This document shows positions 7,088 through 15,160 of a DNA stretch of 58,367 nucleotides, one piece after another; the stretch's first letter is position 1; the number at the start of each line of letters is the position of its first letter. The notes below the pieces were generated by a model. The model was not told the origin of the DNA and did not search any database. It saw only the letters and a list, made by a program, of their open reading frames with translations. The translations under genes and the position numbers were made by a program. The stretch is from DAOTZS01 sp034434335 (GTDB lineage: Bacteria > Chloroflexota > Anaerolineae > CG2-30-64-16): assembly GCA_034434335.1 (NCBI GenBank), contig DAOTZS010000208.1:1-58367 (forward strand). The letters are read 5' to 3'.

Positions 7088-8104
7088 GTGAAAGTCTCGA
7101 TCAAGGACATCGCAAGAGCGGCTGGTGTCTCTCACTCCACAGTTTCGCGTGCCTTGAGCGATAGCCCCCTCATCAAGGAAGAGACCAAGGCTCGTATTCG
7201 ACGCCTGGCACGAGAGATGGGCTATTCACCCGATGCTGGTGCCAGGGGGCTGGTTGTCGGCCGCACGCAGACGATCGGAGTGGTTGTTACCACGATTGCT
7301 GATCCGTTTGTGGCCGAGGTCGTGCAGGGCATTGAGAGTACCGCCTATGAGCACGCTTACACCCTTATCCTGGCCACCTCCAATGACGAGCCGGATCGCG
7401 AGATTGCTGCGGTAGAAACACTGCGGTCCAAACGGGTAGACGCGGTGATTGTGACCTCATCTCGGGTGGGCGCACTATACAGCGATCTATTGGAGCGCAC
7501 CGGGGTGCCCGTAGTGCTGTTGAACAACCACGCGGAGCGTGGCACTTACAGCTATTCTGTAAGGGTGGACGATGTGCACGGCGCGCGCACGGCTACGGAG
7601 CATCTCCTGGCCTTAGGACACAGGCGCATCGCCCATGTCATGGGCCCAGCCGGTCACACCCCTTCTGACGACCGCCTACACGGCTATCTGCAGGCGCTGA
7701 GGGAAGCGGGTATAGATCCTGATCCAGCGTTGGTAGTCCCGGGCAATGGCCGGCCGAATGGAGGTGAAAGGGCTCTGCACCAGCTATGGTCCTTGGCACA
7801 GAGGCCCAGCGCAGTCTTCTGCTACAACGACATGACGGCCATTGGCCTGTTGCGCGCAGCCAGGGAAATGGGTGTGGCTGTCCCTGGCGACCTGGCTGTA
7901 GTCGGATTCGATGACATTCCCTTTGCATCCTATACATCTCCCTCGCTCACGACCATTGCCCAGCCCAAATTTGAGCTTGGCCAACGAGCAGCGCGCATGG
8001 CGCTGGCGTTGATCAGCCGACACGGCACAGACGGCGAGGAGGTAACCAACGTTGTGTTGCCAGGGCAGCTTGTAATACGCGAGTCATCGGGGGTGAGCCG
8101 GTAG
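7088..8104 (+). CDS. LacI-family transcriptional repressor
   Basis: The protein has 338 residues from GTG 7088 (GAGGGCAGG upstream); an in-frame start at 7031 would add 19 non-conserved residues. Residues 2-55 are the LacI helix-turn-helix and hinge (SIKDIARAAGVSHSTVSRAL, then GYSPDAGARGL), followed by a Peripla_BP_3-type effector domain (IGVVVTTIADPF, VVGFDDIPFASY, ITTIAQP-like end). It should bind the two identical palindromes at 6341 and 6949, repressing its own transcription and the divergent ABC operon until the sugar binds. The inositol-type genes start 72 bases downstream with no clear terminator between, so they are likely co-regulated. The effector is inferred to be inositol or a breakdown product. 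Confidence 0.93.
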   Translation: MKVSIKDIARAAGVSHSTVSRALSDSPLIKEETKARIRRLAREMGYSPDAGARGLVVGRTQTIGVVVTTIADPFVAEVVQGIESTAYEHAYTLILATSNDEPDREIAAVETLRSKRVDAVIVTSSRVGALYSDLLERTGVPVVLLNNHAERGTYSYSVRVDDVHGARTATEHLLALGHRRIAHVMGPAGHTPSDDRLHGYLQALREAGIDPDPALVVPGNGRPNGGERALHQLWSLAQRPSAVFCYNDMTAIGLLRAAREMGVAVPGDLAVVGFDDIPFASYTSPSLTTIAQPKFELGQRAARMALALISRHGTDGEEVTNVVLPGQLVIRESSGVSR

Positions 8105-8176
8105 GGAGCGCGATTCTCGTGCTGGCTACCGACTTTGGCTACCCCTATATCTCATACATGCAGAATGGAGGCAAAC

Positions 8177-9334
8177 ATGAAGGCTTTAGTTCTCGATGCT
8201 AAGTGGGACCCTCGGCCCGATTATGTGGTGTCCGAGTGGGAGAAGCGGACCGGGAAGGCGATCACCGGCAGCAGTGTCTGGCGCTATCCGAAGCTGGAGG
8301 TGCGCGAGAAGCCGATGCCGCAGATCACGAAACCGGATCAGGTACTTCTGAAGGTCATGGCCTGCGGCGTGTGCGGCTCTGACATTCACTTCTATGAGAC
8401 CGACAAAGACGGCTATATGTTCTACCCCGGTCTGACCAAGTTTCCTGTCACCACCGGCCATGAGTTCTCTGCGCAAGTGGTGGAGGTGGGCAAGGATGTG
8501 AAGGATTTGAAGCCCGGAGACCCCGTCACGGTCGAAGAGATGATCTGGTGTGGCTACTGCACCCCCTGCCGCAACGGATTCCCCAACCACTGTGCTAACC
8601 TGGAGGAGATTGGCTTCACCATTGACGGCGCCTTCGCCCAGTACATTGTTGTCGGCGCCAAGTATTGCTGGAAGGTGGACGGCATTCTGGAGCGGTTTGG
8701 CGAACAATTAGGATACGACGTGGCGGCAATGTGTGAACCGACCAGCGTTTCTTACAACGCCATGTTCAGCCGGGCAGGAGGCTTCAAGCCGGGAGCCTAT
8801 GTGTGCGTTTTCGGCGCGGGGCCGATTGGCCTGGCGGCCATTGGGCTGGCCGAGGCGGCCGGGGCCGGTAAGATCGTGGCCTTTGAGATCTCGCCTCAGC
8901 GCCGAGAGCTGGCGAAGAAGGTCGGTGCAGATGAGGCCTTTGACCCCCGCCAGGTGAATATCGCCGAGGTACTCTTGGACATCTCCAAGGGCGAAGGCTT
9001 TGACTTCTTCTTTGAGGCAGCCGGCGCGCCCGAGATTGTCCTGCCGGCCTCAGAGAAGGCGCTGGCGATCAATGCCAAGGTGGTGCAAGTTGGCCGGGCC
9101 GCGCAACGGGTGCCGATGTATCTGGAAACCTATCAGGTGCGACGCAGCCAGTTCTATGGCTCCCAGGGCCACTCCGGCGATGCCAACTTCCCAAATGTCA
9201 TTCGCCTGGTGTCTGGCGGCCGGCTAGATCTGTCGCCGATCATCACCGCTCGCTACAACCTGGACCAGGTTGTCACGGCCATCGCCCAGTCGGGTGAGCG
9301 GCGGGACGGCAAGATCATAGTGCATCCTAACTGA
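8177..9334 (+). CDS. iolM: Zinc-dependent medium-chain dehydrogenase, scyllo-inosose 3-dehydrogenase (IolM) type
   Basis: The protein has 385 residues from ATG 8177 (AATGGAGGC upstream). Catalytic zinc ligands are seen in CGVCGSDIHF and GHEFS, four structural-zinc cysteines in WCGYCTPC..NHC, and the NAD fold in GAGPIGLAAIGLAEAAG. The length, the extended N-terminus (WDPRPDYVVSEWE) and the neighbours match Thermotoga maritima TM0412, which oxidises 2-keto-myo-inositol to a diketo compound. Here it precedes IolG- and IolN-like genes, as expected for that pathway. A general sorbitol/threonine dehydrogenase is the alternative if context is ignored. It acts in the cytoplasm with NAD. Confidence 0.82.
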   Translation: MKALVLDAKWDPRPDYVVSEWEKRTGKAITGSSVWRYPKLEVREKPMPQITKPDQVLLKVMACGVCGSDIHFYETDKDGYMFYPGLTKFPVTTGHEFSAQVVEVGKDVKDLKPGDPVTVEEMIWCGYCTPCRNGFPNHCANLEEIGFTIDGAFAQYIVVGAKYCWKVDGILERFGEQLGYDVAAMCEPTSVSYNAMFSRAGGFKPGAYVCVFGAGPIGLAAIGLAEAAGAGKIVAFEISPQRRELAKKVGADEAFDPRQVNIAEVLLDISKGEGFDFFFEAAGAPEIVLPASEKALAINAKVVQVGRAAQRVPMYLETYQVRRSQFYGSQGHSGDANFPNVIRLVSGGRLDLSPIITARYNLDQVVTAIAQSGERRDGKIIVHPN

Positions 9335-9354
9335 GTCCTTAGAGGAGCATGAGA

Positions 9355-9397
9355 GGTGGGGTACTGCGGGTAGCCGAGCTAACTGCAGTACCCCACC
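9355..9397 (+). promoter_or_regulatory. Intercistronic hairpin iolM-iolG
   Basis: A perfect 13-bp stem (GGTGGGGTACTGC, 9355-9367, with 9385-9397) has a 17-base loop and no following U-run. It probably serves in mRNA processing or protection within the operon. Confidence 0.7.
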
Positions 9398-9447
9398 TTG
9401 CTGCGTCCTGGACCTCATCATGAACACGGCGCCCAAGGAGGCAGGGC

Positions 9448-10470
9448 ATGAACCATAGGGTTACAGTTGGGCTTATTGGTGCAGGGCGTATCGGTCGGGT
9501 GCACGCCGAAAACCTGGCGCGGCGTATCCCGCAAGCCAATCTGGTAGCTATTGCTGATGTGGTGCCGCAGGCAGCTCAAAAGCTGGCCTCTGAACTGGGC
9601 GTAGGTGCCGCTTACGACGACTATCGGCGCATCCTGGATGACAGGAGGATTGAAGCGGTGCTTATCTGCTCCAGTACTGATACCCACGCGCGCTTCATCG
9701 AGGAGGCAGCCAGCGCCGGTAAGCACATCTTCTGTGAGAAGCCGATCGCCCTCGACCTGGGCCAGATTGATCGCGCCCTGGCGGCCGTTGAACGGGCAGG
9801 GGTCAAGTTGCAGATCGGCTTCAATCGCCGGTTTGACCCCAGTTTCAGGCACGTCCGCGAACTGGTAGCCTCAGGCGCGATCGGTACACCCCATATCCTG
9901 CGTATCACCAGCCGGGACCCCTCCCCCCCACCGATCCCCTACGTCAGGGTTTCCGGGGGCATCTTCCTCGATATGACCATCCACGATTTCGACATGGCAC
10001 GGTATCAGATGGGCTGCGAAGCAGAGGAGGTGTACGCCACCGGCGGTGTGCTGATTGATCCGGCAATCGGGGAGGCTGGTGATATTGACACGGCCGTGAT
10101 CACCTTGCGCTTTACATCTGGGGCTATCGGAGTGATTGATAACAGCCGCAGGGCGGTTTACGGTTATGATCAGCGGTTGGAGGTCTTTGGCTCGGCCGGC
10201 GTCGCGATGGCTGGTAACAAGTTCCCCGATACGACTACCTGGACTGACGCCTCAGGTGTGCACAGGACTCTGCCGCTGAACTTCTTCATGGATCGCTACC
10301 CAGAATCCTTCCTGGCGGAGATGCAGGCGTTCATTCGCTGCATCAGTGAGGATGAAGCACCTCCGGTGACCGGTAGAGACGGCCGTATCCCTGTTGTCAT
10401 GGGGCTGGCGGCCTGGAAGTCGTATCGGGAAAAGCGCCCGGTGAAGCTCAGTGAGATAGCTGCAATATGA
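9448..10470 (+). CDS. iolG: Inositol 2-dehydrogenase-like Gfo/Idh/MocA oxidoreductase
   Basis: The protein has 340 residues with AAGGAGG upstream of ATG 9448. The Rossmann start (VGLIGAGRIGRVHAEN) is followed by the Gfo/Idh EKP motif in FCEKPIALDL and by the active-site region MTIHDFDMARY (Asp/His as in IolG). This family oxidises myo-inositol to 2-keto-myo-inositol with NAD. Position between iolM-like and iolN-like genes supports that role. A paralogue lies at 11746, so one copy may act on another inositol isomer. Confidence 0.85.
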   Translation: MNHRVTVGLIGAGRIGRVHAENLARRIPQANLVAIADVVPQAAQKLASELGVGAAYDDYRRILDDRRIEAVLICSSTDTHARFIEEAASAGKHIFCEKPIALDLGQIDRALAAVERAGVKLQIGFNRRFDPSFRHVRELVASGAIGTPHILRITSRDPSPPPIPYVRVSGGIFLDMTIHDFDMARYQMGCEAEEVYATGGVLIDPAIGEAGDIDTAVITLRFTSGAIGVIDNSRRAVYGYDQRLEVFGSAGVAMAGNKFPDTTTWTDASGVHRTLPLNFFMDRYPESFLAEMQAFIRCISEDEAPPVTGRDGRIPVVMGLAAWKSYREKRPVKLSEIAAI

Positions 10471-10533
10471 CCATAAGGGATTGGGGCTCTTGAGCTCAAT
10501 TCCGGATCATCTCTTGTCTATAGGAGAAGTTCT

Positions 10534-11673
10534 ATGTCTAGCAAATCTGTGTCCAAGCAGCCTGTTCCCGCAGGTCTGCTGCCAACCAACCTGCCCGACC
10601 TGTTTTTTGAGGACAACAGTGTAGGGCGCCTGAAGAAACAGATCTGGGAGGCCAGCGACGAGGAGATTGATGCCATTCTGGCTGAGTATGGCATCCCATC
10701 CCCGGTCGAATGGGGCAAGCCAGGCTCCTATATCCAGACCACGGTGCGCTGGCAGGTCGAAGAGAATCGCAAGAAGAACGATATCGTCTTCATACCTGTT
10801 GGCTGCACCGAGTTGCATGGCCGCCACCTGCCCAGCGCGTCCGATACCCTCTATGTCAGCCAGATCTGCGAGGGGGTGCGGCGCTATACTGCCAAGCGCG
10901 GGGCAGCGGTAAACCTGGCCCTGCCGCCACTCATGTATGGCGCGCATCCCTATCACCATGTCGGCATGCCCGGGACGATCATCGTGCGCGAACACGTCGT
11001 CCGGGAGATGATGATTGATGTCATGCTGGGCCTGTGGAACGACGGTTTCCGCAAGCAGCTTATTGTCAACAACCACGGCCAGCTTTGGGTGCTGGAGTCT
11101 GCTGTCCAGGAGTTTCAGAAACGTTATCAGCTCCCCGGCATCTTCCGGGTAGTTGACTGGCATCGTGCCGTGCGTGAGTTCTTCCGGGCCACCGATCGGG
11201 GCGGGGTGTTGGACACCAACTTCGTGCATGCGGACGAATCGGAAACCTCTTTGGGGTTGCTGCTCCACCCTGACATGGTAGACATGCGCTATGCGGTGGA
11301 TACTGAAGGGAAGTCTTACCTGCCCGACGGCCACTTTGATAAATCTGTAGATCCCTTTGGCCGGCCGAGCCGGTGGTCTGAAGGGGAAGGGCACTTTGCC
11401 ATCGAGATCGCTGCCACCCCTGAGGGGGTGGTGGGAAAGGCAACTCACGGTTCCGCGCAGAAGGTCAAGCGGGCCGTGGCGGCGATCCTCAAATACCTGA
11501 CGCTGTGGAATGACCAGGTCCTCGAAGCGTTCCCGCCTGGCACGGTGCCACCCGTTGAGGAGGTCACGCTACGCACCGCGGCCGAGATGGAGCCTTTCTT
11601 GCGTGAGCCCCTGTCGCCGGGATGGCGGCCAGTGTATGCGCTTCCGCGGATTGGCCAGGGGACCGAAGTTTGA
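10534..11673 (+). CDS. iolN: Creatininase-family hydrolase, 3-dehydro-scyllo-inosose hydrolase (IolN) type
   Basis: The protein has 379 residues with AGGAGAAG before ATG 10534. The creatininase fold shows as PVGCTELHGRHLP (metal-binding E-x-H-G), HPYHHVGMPGT, IVNNHGQ and a late ADESETSLG (Glu ligand). The ~75-residue N-terminal extension before the creatininase core is longer than in plain creatininases and is, as I recall, a feature of the TM0413 group. TM0413 opens the ring of the diketo-inositol to 5-keto-L-gluconate. The neighbours fit this reaction exactly. Confidence 0.82.
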   Translation: MSSKSVSKQPVPAGLLPTNLPDLFFEDNSVGRLKKQIWEASDEEIDAILAEYGIPSPVEWGKPGSYIQTTVRWQVEENRKKNDIVFIPVGCTELHGRHLPSASDTLYVSQICEGVRRYTAKRGAAVNLALPPLMYGAHPYHHVGMPGTIIVREHVVREMMIDVMLGLWNDGFRKQLIVNNHGQLWVLESAVQEFQKRYQLPGIFRVVDWHRAVREFFRATDRGGVLDTNFVHADESETSLGLLLHPDMVDMRYAVDTEGKSYLPDGHFDKSVDPFGRPSRWSEGEGHFAIEIAATPEGVVGKATHGSAQKVKRAVAAILKYLTLWNDQVLEAFPPGTVPPVEEVTLRTAAEMEPFLREPLSPGWRPVYALPRIGQGTEV

Positions 11674-11681
11674 GTTCAGAG

Positions 11682-11716
11682 ATGGCGGCCGCATCTGCTT
11701 AGGATGCGGCCGCCAT
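11682..11716 (+). promoter_or_regulatory. Intercistronic hairpin iolN-second dehydrogenase
   Basis: A perfect 14-bp GC-rich stem (11682-11695 with 11703-11716) has a 7-base loop, followed only by TTGCTTT. It may act as a partial terminator or stabiliser in the operon. Confidence 0.7.
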
Positions 11717-11745
11717 TTGCTTTGAGTGCAGAGGGAGTGGCTTCC

Positions 11746-12762
11746 ATGAACGAAGTTCGCGTTGCTGTTGTAGGAGCAGGGCGGATTGGCATTGTGCATG
11801 CGGAAAACCTGGCCAGGCGTGTAGTCGGTGCCCGCCTGGTTGCTGTAACGACTTCGCAGCCCGCGCGGGCCTCCGCGGTGTTGCGACGGTGCGGCGAGGT
11901 AGCTGTATACCCAACTCTAGAGGCGCTCCTGGATGCGCGGTGCGCTGATGCAGTGGTCATTGCCAGCAGCACCTCCGCGCATACGGCCAACATCGTCGCC
12001 TGCGCCGGAGCTGGGCTGCATATCTTCTGCGAGAAGCCATTGGCCCTTGACCTGGCAGACTGCGATCAGGCCATCGCCGCCGCCAGGCAGGCGGGCGTGA
12101 TCTTGATGGTCGGCCATGTGCGACAGTTTGACGCCGGCTACGTGGCCGCCAAACAGCTCATCACGGCAGGGCAGATCGGTCGGCCAATTGTATATCGTGC
12201 CATCGCCGGCGACCAGGACCCGCCACCTCCATCATTTGCTGACCCCAATGTCAGCGGTGGACTGATTACCGATGCCGGTTACCATGACCTTTACCTGGCG
12301 CCCTGGCTGATGGGGGACGAGATTGTGCGCACCTACGCCGAGGGTGCTGCGCTGGTGGATCCTGCCATTGGCGCGGTGGGAGATGTGGACAATGTGGTGG
12401 TGGATTTCCGCTTCAAAGGGGGTGGGCTGGGTACACTGTTTGTCAGCCGGACGACCCGCTACGGGCATGATGTGCGGGTAGAGGTGGTAGGGGAAGAAGG
12501 CGCGGTGCATGTGGGGTATTTGCGCCGGACACCGCTCTACTTGCTGACGCGCAAAGGGGTTACTCACGATGTAGTGCCCGACACAGCAACCCGCTATGCC
12601 GATGCATTTGTTGCCGAGTTGCAGGCCTTTGTGGAGTGCATACAGCGGGGCGCACCGCCCCCTGTCAGTGGTGAGGACAGCCGGACAACTTTGGCTGTGG
12701 GGCTGGCTGCCACGCGTGCTCTGCGGCAGGGGCGTCCTGTCATGGTGGCCGAGGTTTGCTGA
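11746..12762 (+). CDS. Second inositol-dehydrogenase-like Gfo/Idh/MocA oxidoreductase
   Basis: The protein has 338 residues from ATG 11746 (GAGGGAG upstream). It starts VRVAVVGAGRIGIVHAEN, nearly the same as the gene at 9448, keeps the EKPLALDL motif and has ITDAGYHDLYLAPW in the active-site region, where the His is retained. It is clearly a paralogue of the first IolG-like protein. Possible roles are oxidation of scyllo- or other inositols, or reduction of a keto intermediate. The operon position supports a sugar-acid/inositol role but the substrate is not readable from the sequence. Confidence 0.85.
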   Translation: MNEVRVAVVGAGRIGIVHAENLARRVVGARLVAVTTSQPARASAVLRRCGEVAVYPTLEALLDARCADAVVIASSTSAHTANIVACAGAGLHIFCEKPLALDLADCDQAIAAARQAGVILMVGHVRQFDAGYVAAKQLITAGQIGRPIVYRAIAGDQDPPPPSFADPNVSGGLITDAGYHDLYLAPWLMGDEIVRTYAEGAALVDPAIGAVGDVDNVVVDFRFKGGGLGTLFVSRTTRYGHDVRVEVVGEEGAVHVGYLRRTPLYLLTRKGVTHDVVPDTATRYADAFVAELQAFVECIQRGAPPPVSGEDSRTTLAVGLAATRALRQGRPVMVAEVC

Positions 12763-12786
12763 GGCCCCTCTGGAGAGGTGCTGCCA

Positions 12787-13599
12787 ATGAAATTTAGCGT
12801 TGTGCTTTCTACCCAGCCGGCAAGCTTTGCCGCAGCGACCTTCAAGGGCGATTTCGCGCGCAATGTGGCTCGTATTGCTGCGATGGGCTACGACGGCGTG
12901 GAACTGGCGATCCGGGACCCCCTCCTGGTGGATGGCGATGAACTGGAGAGGGTTGTGGCCGGCCATGGGCTGAGGGTGCCCGCCATTGGCACTGGTCAGG
13001 CCTGGGGTGAGGAGGGGTTGTCGTTCAGCGACCCACATCCCGAGGTGCGCAACGCGGCGATTGCGCGTGTCAAGGCGCACGTTCCATTGGCTGCCCGCTT
13101 CGGTGCGGTGATCATCATTGGGCTGCTGCGCGGGGTGGTCAAGCCCGGAGTCTCTCACCTCCAGGCCATGAGCTGGCTGACGGCTGCTCTGGAGGAATGT
13201 TGCGCGGAGGCGCTGAAGGAGAATGTACGCCTGGCCTTAGAGCCCATCAATCGCTACGAGACCACCTTGATTAACGATGTTGCGCAGGGCCTGGCGTTGC
13301 TCGAGCGCGTAGGTGCCCCCAACCTGGGTCTACTGCTGGACACCTTCCATATGAACATCGAGGAGCCCTCTATCGAAAACAGCATACGCCAGGCTGGCCA
13401 ACACATCTTCCACTTCCATGTGGCCGATTCTAATCGCTGGTACCCCGGAGCCGGCCATCTGGACTTTGCCAGCATTCTGGCTGCACTGTCTGAGACCGGC
13501 TATGCTGGCTTTGTCTCCGGTGAGTTCCTGCCTCAACCAGATGCTGAGACAGCTGCCCAGCAGGCTCTTGCACACCTGCGAGGCCTGCCTATTAGTTGA
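12787..13599 (+). CDS. Sugar epimerase of xylose-isomerase-like TIM-barrel family (IolO-like)
   Basis: The protein has 270 residues from ATG 12787, with GGAGAGG 8 bases upstream. Metal-binding and catalytic positions of the tagatose/psicose 3-epimerase group are visible: LALEPINRYET (Glu), LLLDTFHMNIEE (Asp/His), FHVADSNRWYPG and FVSGEF (Glu). In Thermotoga the cluster member TM0416 (IolO) converts 5-keto-L-gluconate to D-tagaturonate, the step after IolN. The same order of functions here suggests the same reaction. It overlaps nothing and is followed 26 bases later by a sugar kinase. Confidence 0.82.
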   Translation: MKFSVVLSTQPASFAAATFKGDFARNVARIAAMGYDGVELAIRDPLLVDGDELERVVAGHGLRVPAIGTGQAWGEEGLSFSDPHPEVRNAAIARVKAHVPLAARFGAVIIIGLLRGVVKPGVSHLQAMSWLTAALEECCAEALKENVRLALEPINRYETTLINDVAQGLALLERVGAPNLGLLLDTFHMNIEEPSIENSIRQAGQHIFHFHVADSNRWYPGAGHLDFASILAALSETGYAGFVSGEFLPQPDAETAAQQALAHLRGLPIS

Positions 13600-13625
13600 T
13601 CCCCTATGAAATGAAAGGAGCCGCC

Positions 13626-14645
13626 ATGGACATCATCTGCCTCGGTGAACTCCTGGTGGACATGTTCCCGGCTGAGGTGGGGCGTAGGCTGACCGAAGTG
13701 TCGGCCTTTCATCCCAAGCCGGGAGGCGCGCCAGCCAACGCCGCTGTAGCGGCTGCCCGGTTAGGCGCGCGCAGCGCGTTCATCGGTAAAGTGGGCGACG
13801 AGGCCTTTGGCCATCACCTGGTCAGTGTGCTGGCTGAGAACGGGGTAGATGTGCGAGGGGTCCGTTTTGACCCTGAAGCGCGGACCACTATGGCTTTCAT
13901 CGCCATGCCCGATGAAAACACATCTGAGTTCGTTTTCTACCGCAATCCCGGTGCGGATACCCGCTTACGGGTGGAGGAATTGGACCGGGAGCTTCTGCAG
14001 AGCGCGCGCGTGCTGCACTTCGGCTCGCTCAGCCTTTCAGAGGAGCCGATACGCAGCGCGGCCTGGGAAGCGCTGCGCATCGCGCGTGCTGCTGGCGCGT
14101 TGATCTCCTTCGACGTAAACTACCGCCCTACCCTCTGGAAAAGCCCATCAGCGGCGCTGGAGCAGATACGCGGTATGATCCCCCATGCCGACCTGGTAAA
14201 GGTGAACGAGGTCGAACTGGCACTGTTGGTCGGAGGCCGGGCTGACGACTTCCGCCGCGTGGACTTGGCCCAGCTTGATGCGGCGGCTGGCACGCTAGTG
14301 CGGCAAGGGCCGCAGCTCTGTGTGGTTACTCTGGGTCCAAAGGGTAGCTATTTCTGCACAGCTGGCGGCCTCAGTGGGCACGTGCCAGCCTTTCGAGTCA
14401 CCACTGTGGATGCCACTGGCTGTGGTGACGCCTTCGTTGCCGGGCTGTTGTGGCAACTGGTGCAGGGCGTGGGCTGGCAGGAGCAGCTTACAGCCCCCAG
14501 ATTGCACCAGATTCTGCGCTATGCCAACGCCGTAGGAGCCCTCACAGCCCAGAAACAAGGGGTGATCCCGGCGCTGCCCACCGCTGCAGAGGTCGAGGCC
14601 TTTCTGGCCCAGGCGGCGCCAGACTTGACGAGAAAAGCACCTTGA
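13626..14645 (+). CDS. PfkB-family sugar kinase
   Basis: The protein has 339 residues from ATG 13626 (GAAAGGAG upstream). It has the N-terminal di-Gly signature GGAPANAAVAAARLG and the catalytic anion-hole motif DATGCGDAF with the Asp base. KdgK, fructokinase and IolC all look like this; the KVNEVELALLVG stretch is fructokinase/KdgK-like. In this operon it probably phosphorylates a keto-sugar acid produced downstream of the epimerase; T. maritima carries a comparable PfkB gene in its inositol cluster. It is the last gene of the run; 270 bases of apparently non-coding DNA follow. Confidence 0.85.
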   Translation: MDIICLGELLVDMFPAEVGRRLTEVSAFHPKPGGAPANAAVAAARLGARSAFIGKVGDEAFGHHLVSVLAENGVDVRGVRFDPEARTTMAFIAMPDENTSEFVFYRNPGADTRLRVEELDRELLQSARVLHFGSLSLSEEPIRSAAWEALRIARAAGALISFDVNYRPTLWKSPSAALEQIRGMIPHADLVKVNEVELALLVGGRADDFRRVDLAQLDAAAGTLVRQGPQLCVVTLGPKGSYFCTAGGLSGHVPAFRVTTVDATGCGDAFVAGLLWQLVQGVGWQEQLTAPRLHQILRYANAVGALTAQKQGVIPALPTAAEVEAFLAQAAPDLTRKAP

Positions 14646-14918
14646 GTATACTCAAGACGCAGAGGAACCTGACGTCTGGGGTTCGTTCCTGCTCTTCTTC
14701 TCAATTTGTCCGGAATCTCAACAGCGTCCTCGGGGCGCCCTTTTGGTTAAGGCCCACTTGTAGCCTGAAAAGCGGACAAGCGACCAGGAGGCATCCCTTT
14801 GCTTACTTCCTTGGGGCTATGCTCGCTGCCGTGGTGGTTATCTCTCTGCGGTTGGCTCGGGCTAGCAGATCCGTTCAGTACGGCTTCATGTAGAAGGAGG
14901 TGATAGGGTACAAAGCCG
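14646..14918. other. Non-coding spacer between inositol genes and second ABC operon
   Basis: No plausible gene is seen. The only notable item is a perfect Shine-Dalgarno-like GAAGGAGGTGA near 14892-14902 with no reading frame after it; the MITE copy 2 is inserted just beyond. The promoter of the second ABC operon is presumably here or inside the MITE, but I could not identify hexamers with confidence. Confidence 0.5.
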
Positions 14919-15079
14919 GTAGCTATTCAGGCCGATTGAAATCGCCCCTCCTGGGCACTTCGTGCCGGGTGTCGGCCTCCGCCGACACCTCATGTATGCA
15001 TCATGAGAGAGGTCGGCGAAGGCCGACCACTGGCCGCAGGCCCAAAAAGGGTGACTTCCAGTCACCGCTGAATAGTTAC
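14919..15079 (+). mobile_element. MITE-like hairpin element, copy 2 (161 bp)
   Basis: The ends are GTAGCTATTCAGG and CTGAATAGTTAC, flanked by a perfect 8-bp direct repeat CAAAGCCG (14911-14918 and 15080-15087), the clearest proof of transposition. The interior is made of consecutive hairpins (GGTGTCGGC...GCCGACACC type). It sits 81 bases before the binding-protein start of the second ABC operon, so it may influence that promoter. Confidence 0.92.
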
Positions 15080-15160
15080 CAAAGCCGAAATCCCGTCTAT
15101 ACCCGGTTTTTGCCTCGCTAAGTGCTCGCAGACATCCATTCATTCCAAAGGAGGAATACC

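Noticed and set aside
14892..14902. Perfect Shine-Dalgarno-like GAAGGAGGTGA upstream of MITE copy 2
   Set aside because: No start codon or open frame follows, either as sequenced or after removing the MITE in thought, so I do not call a gene.
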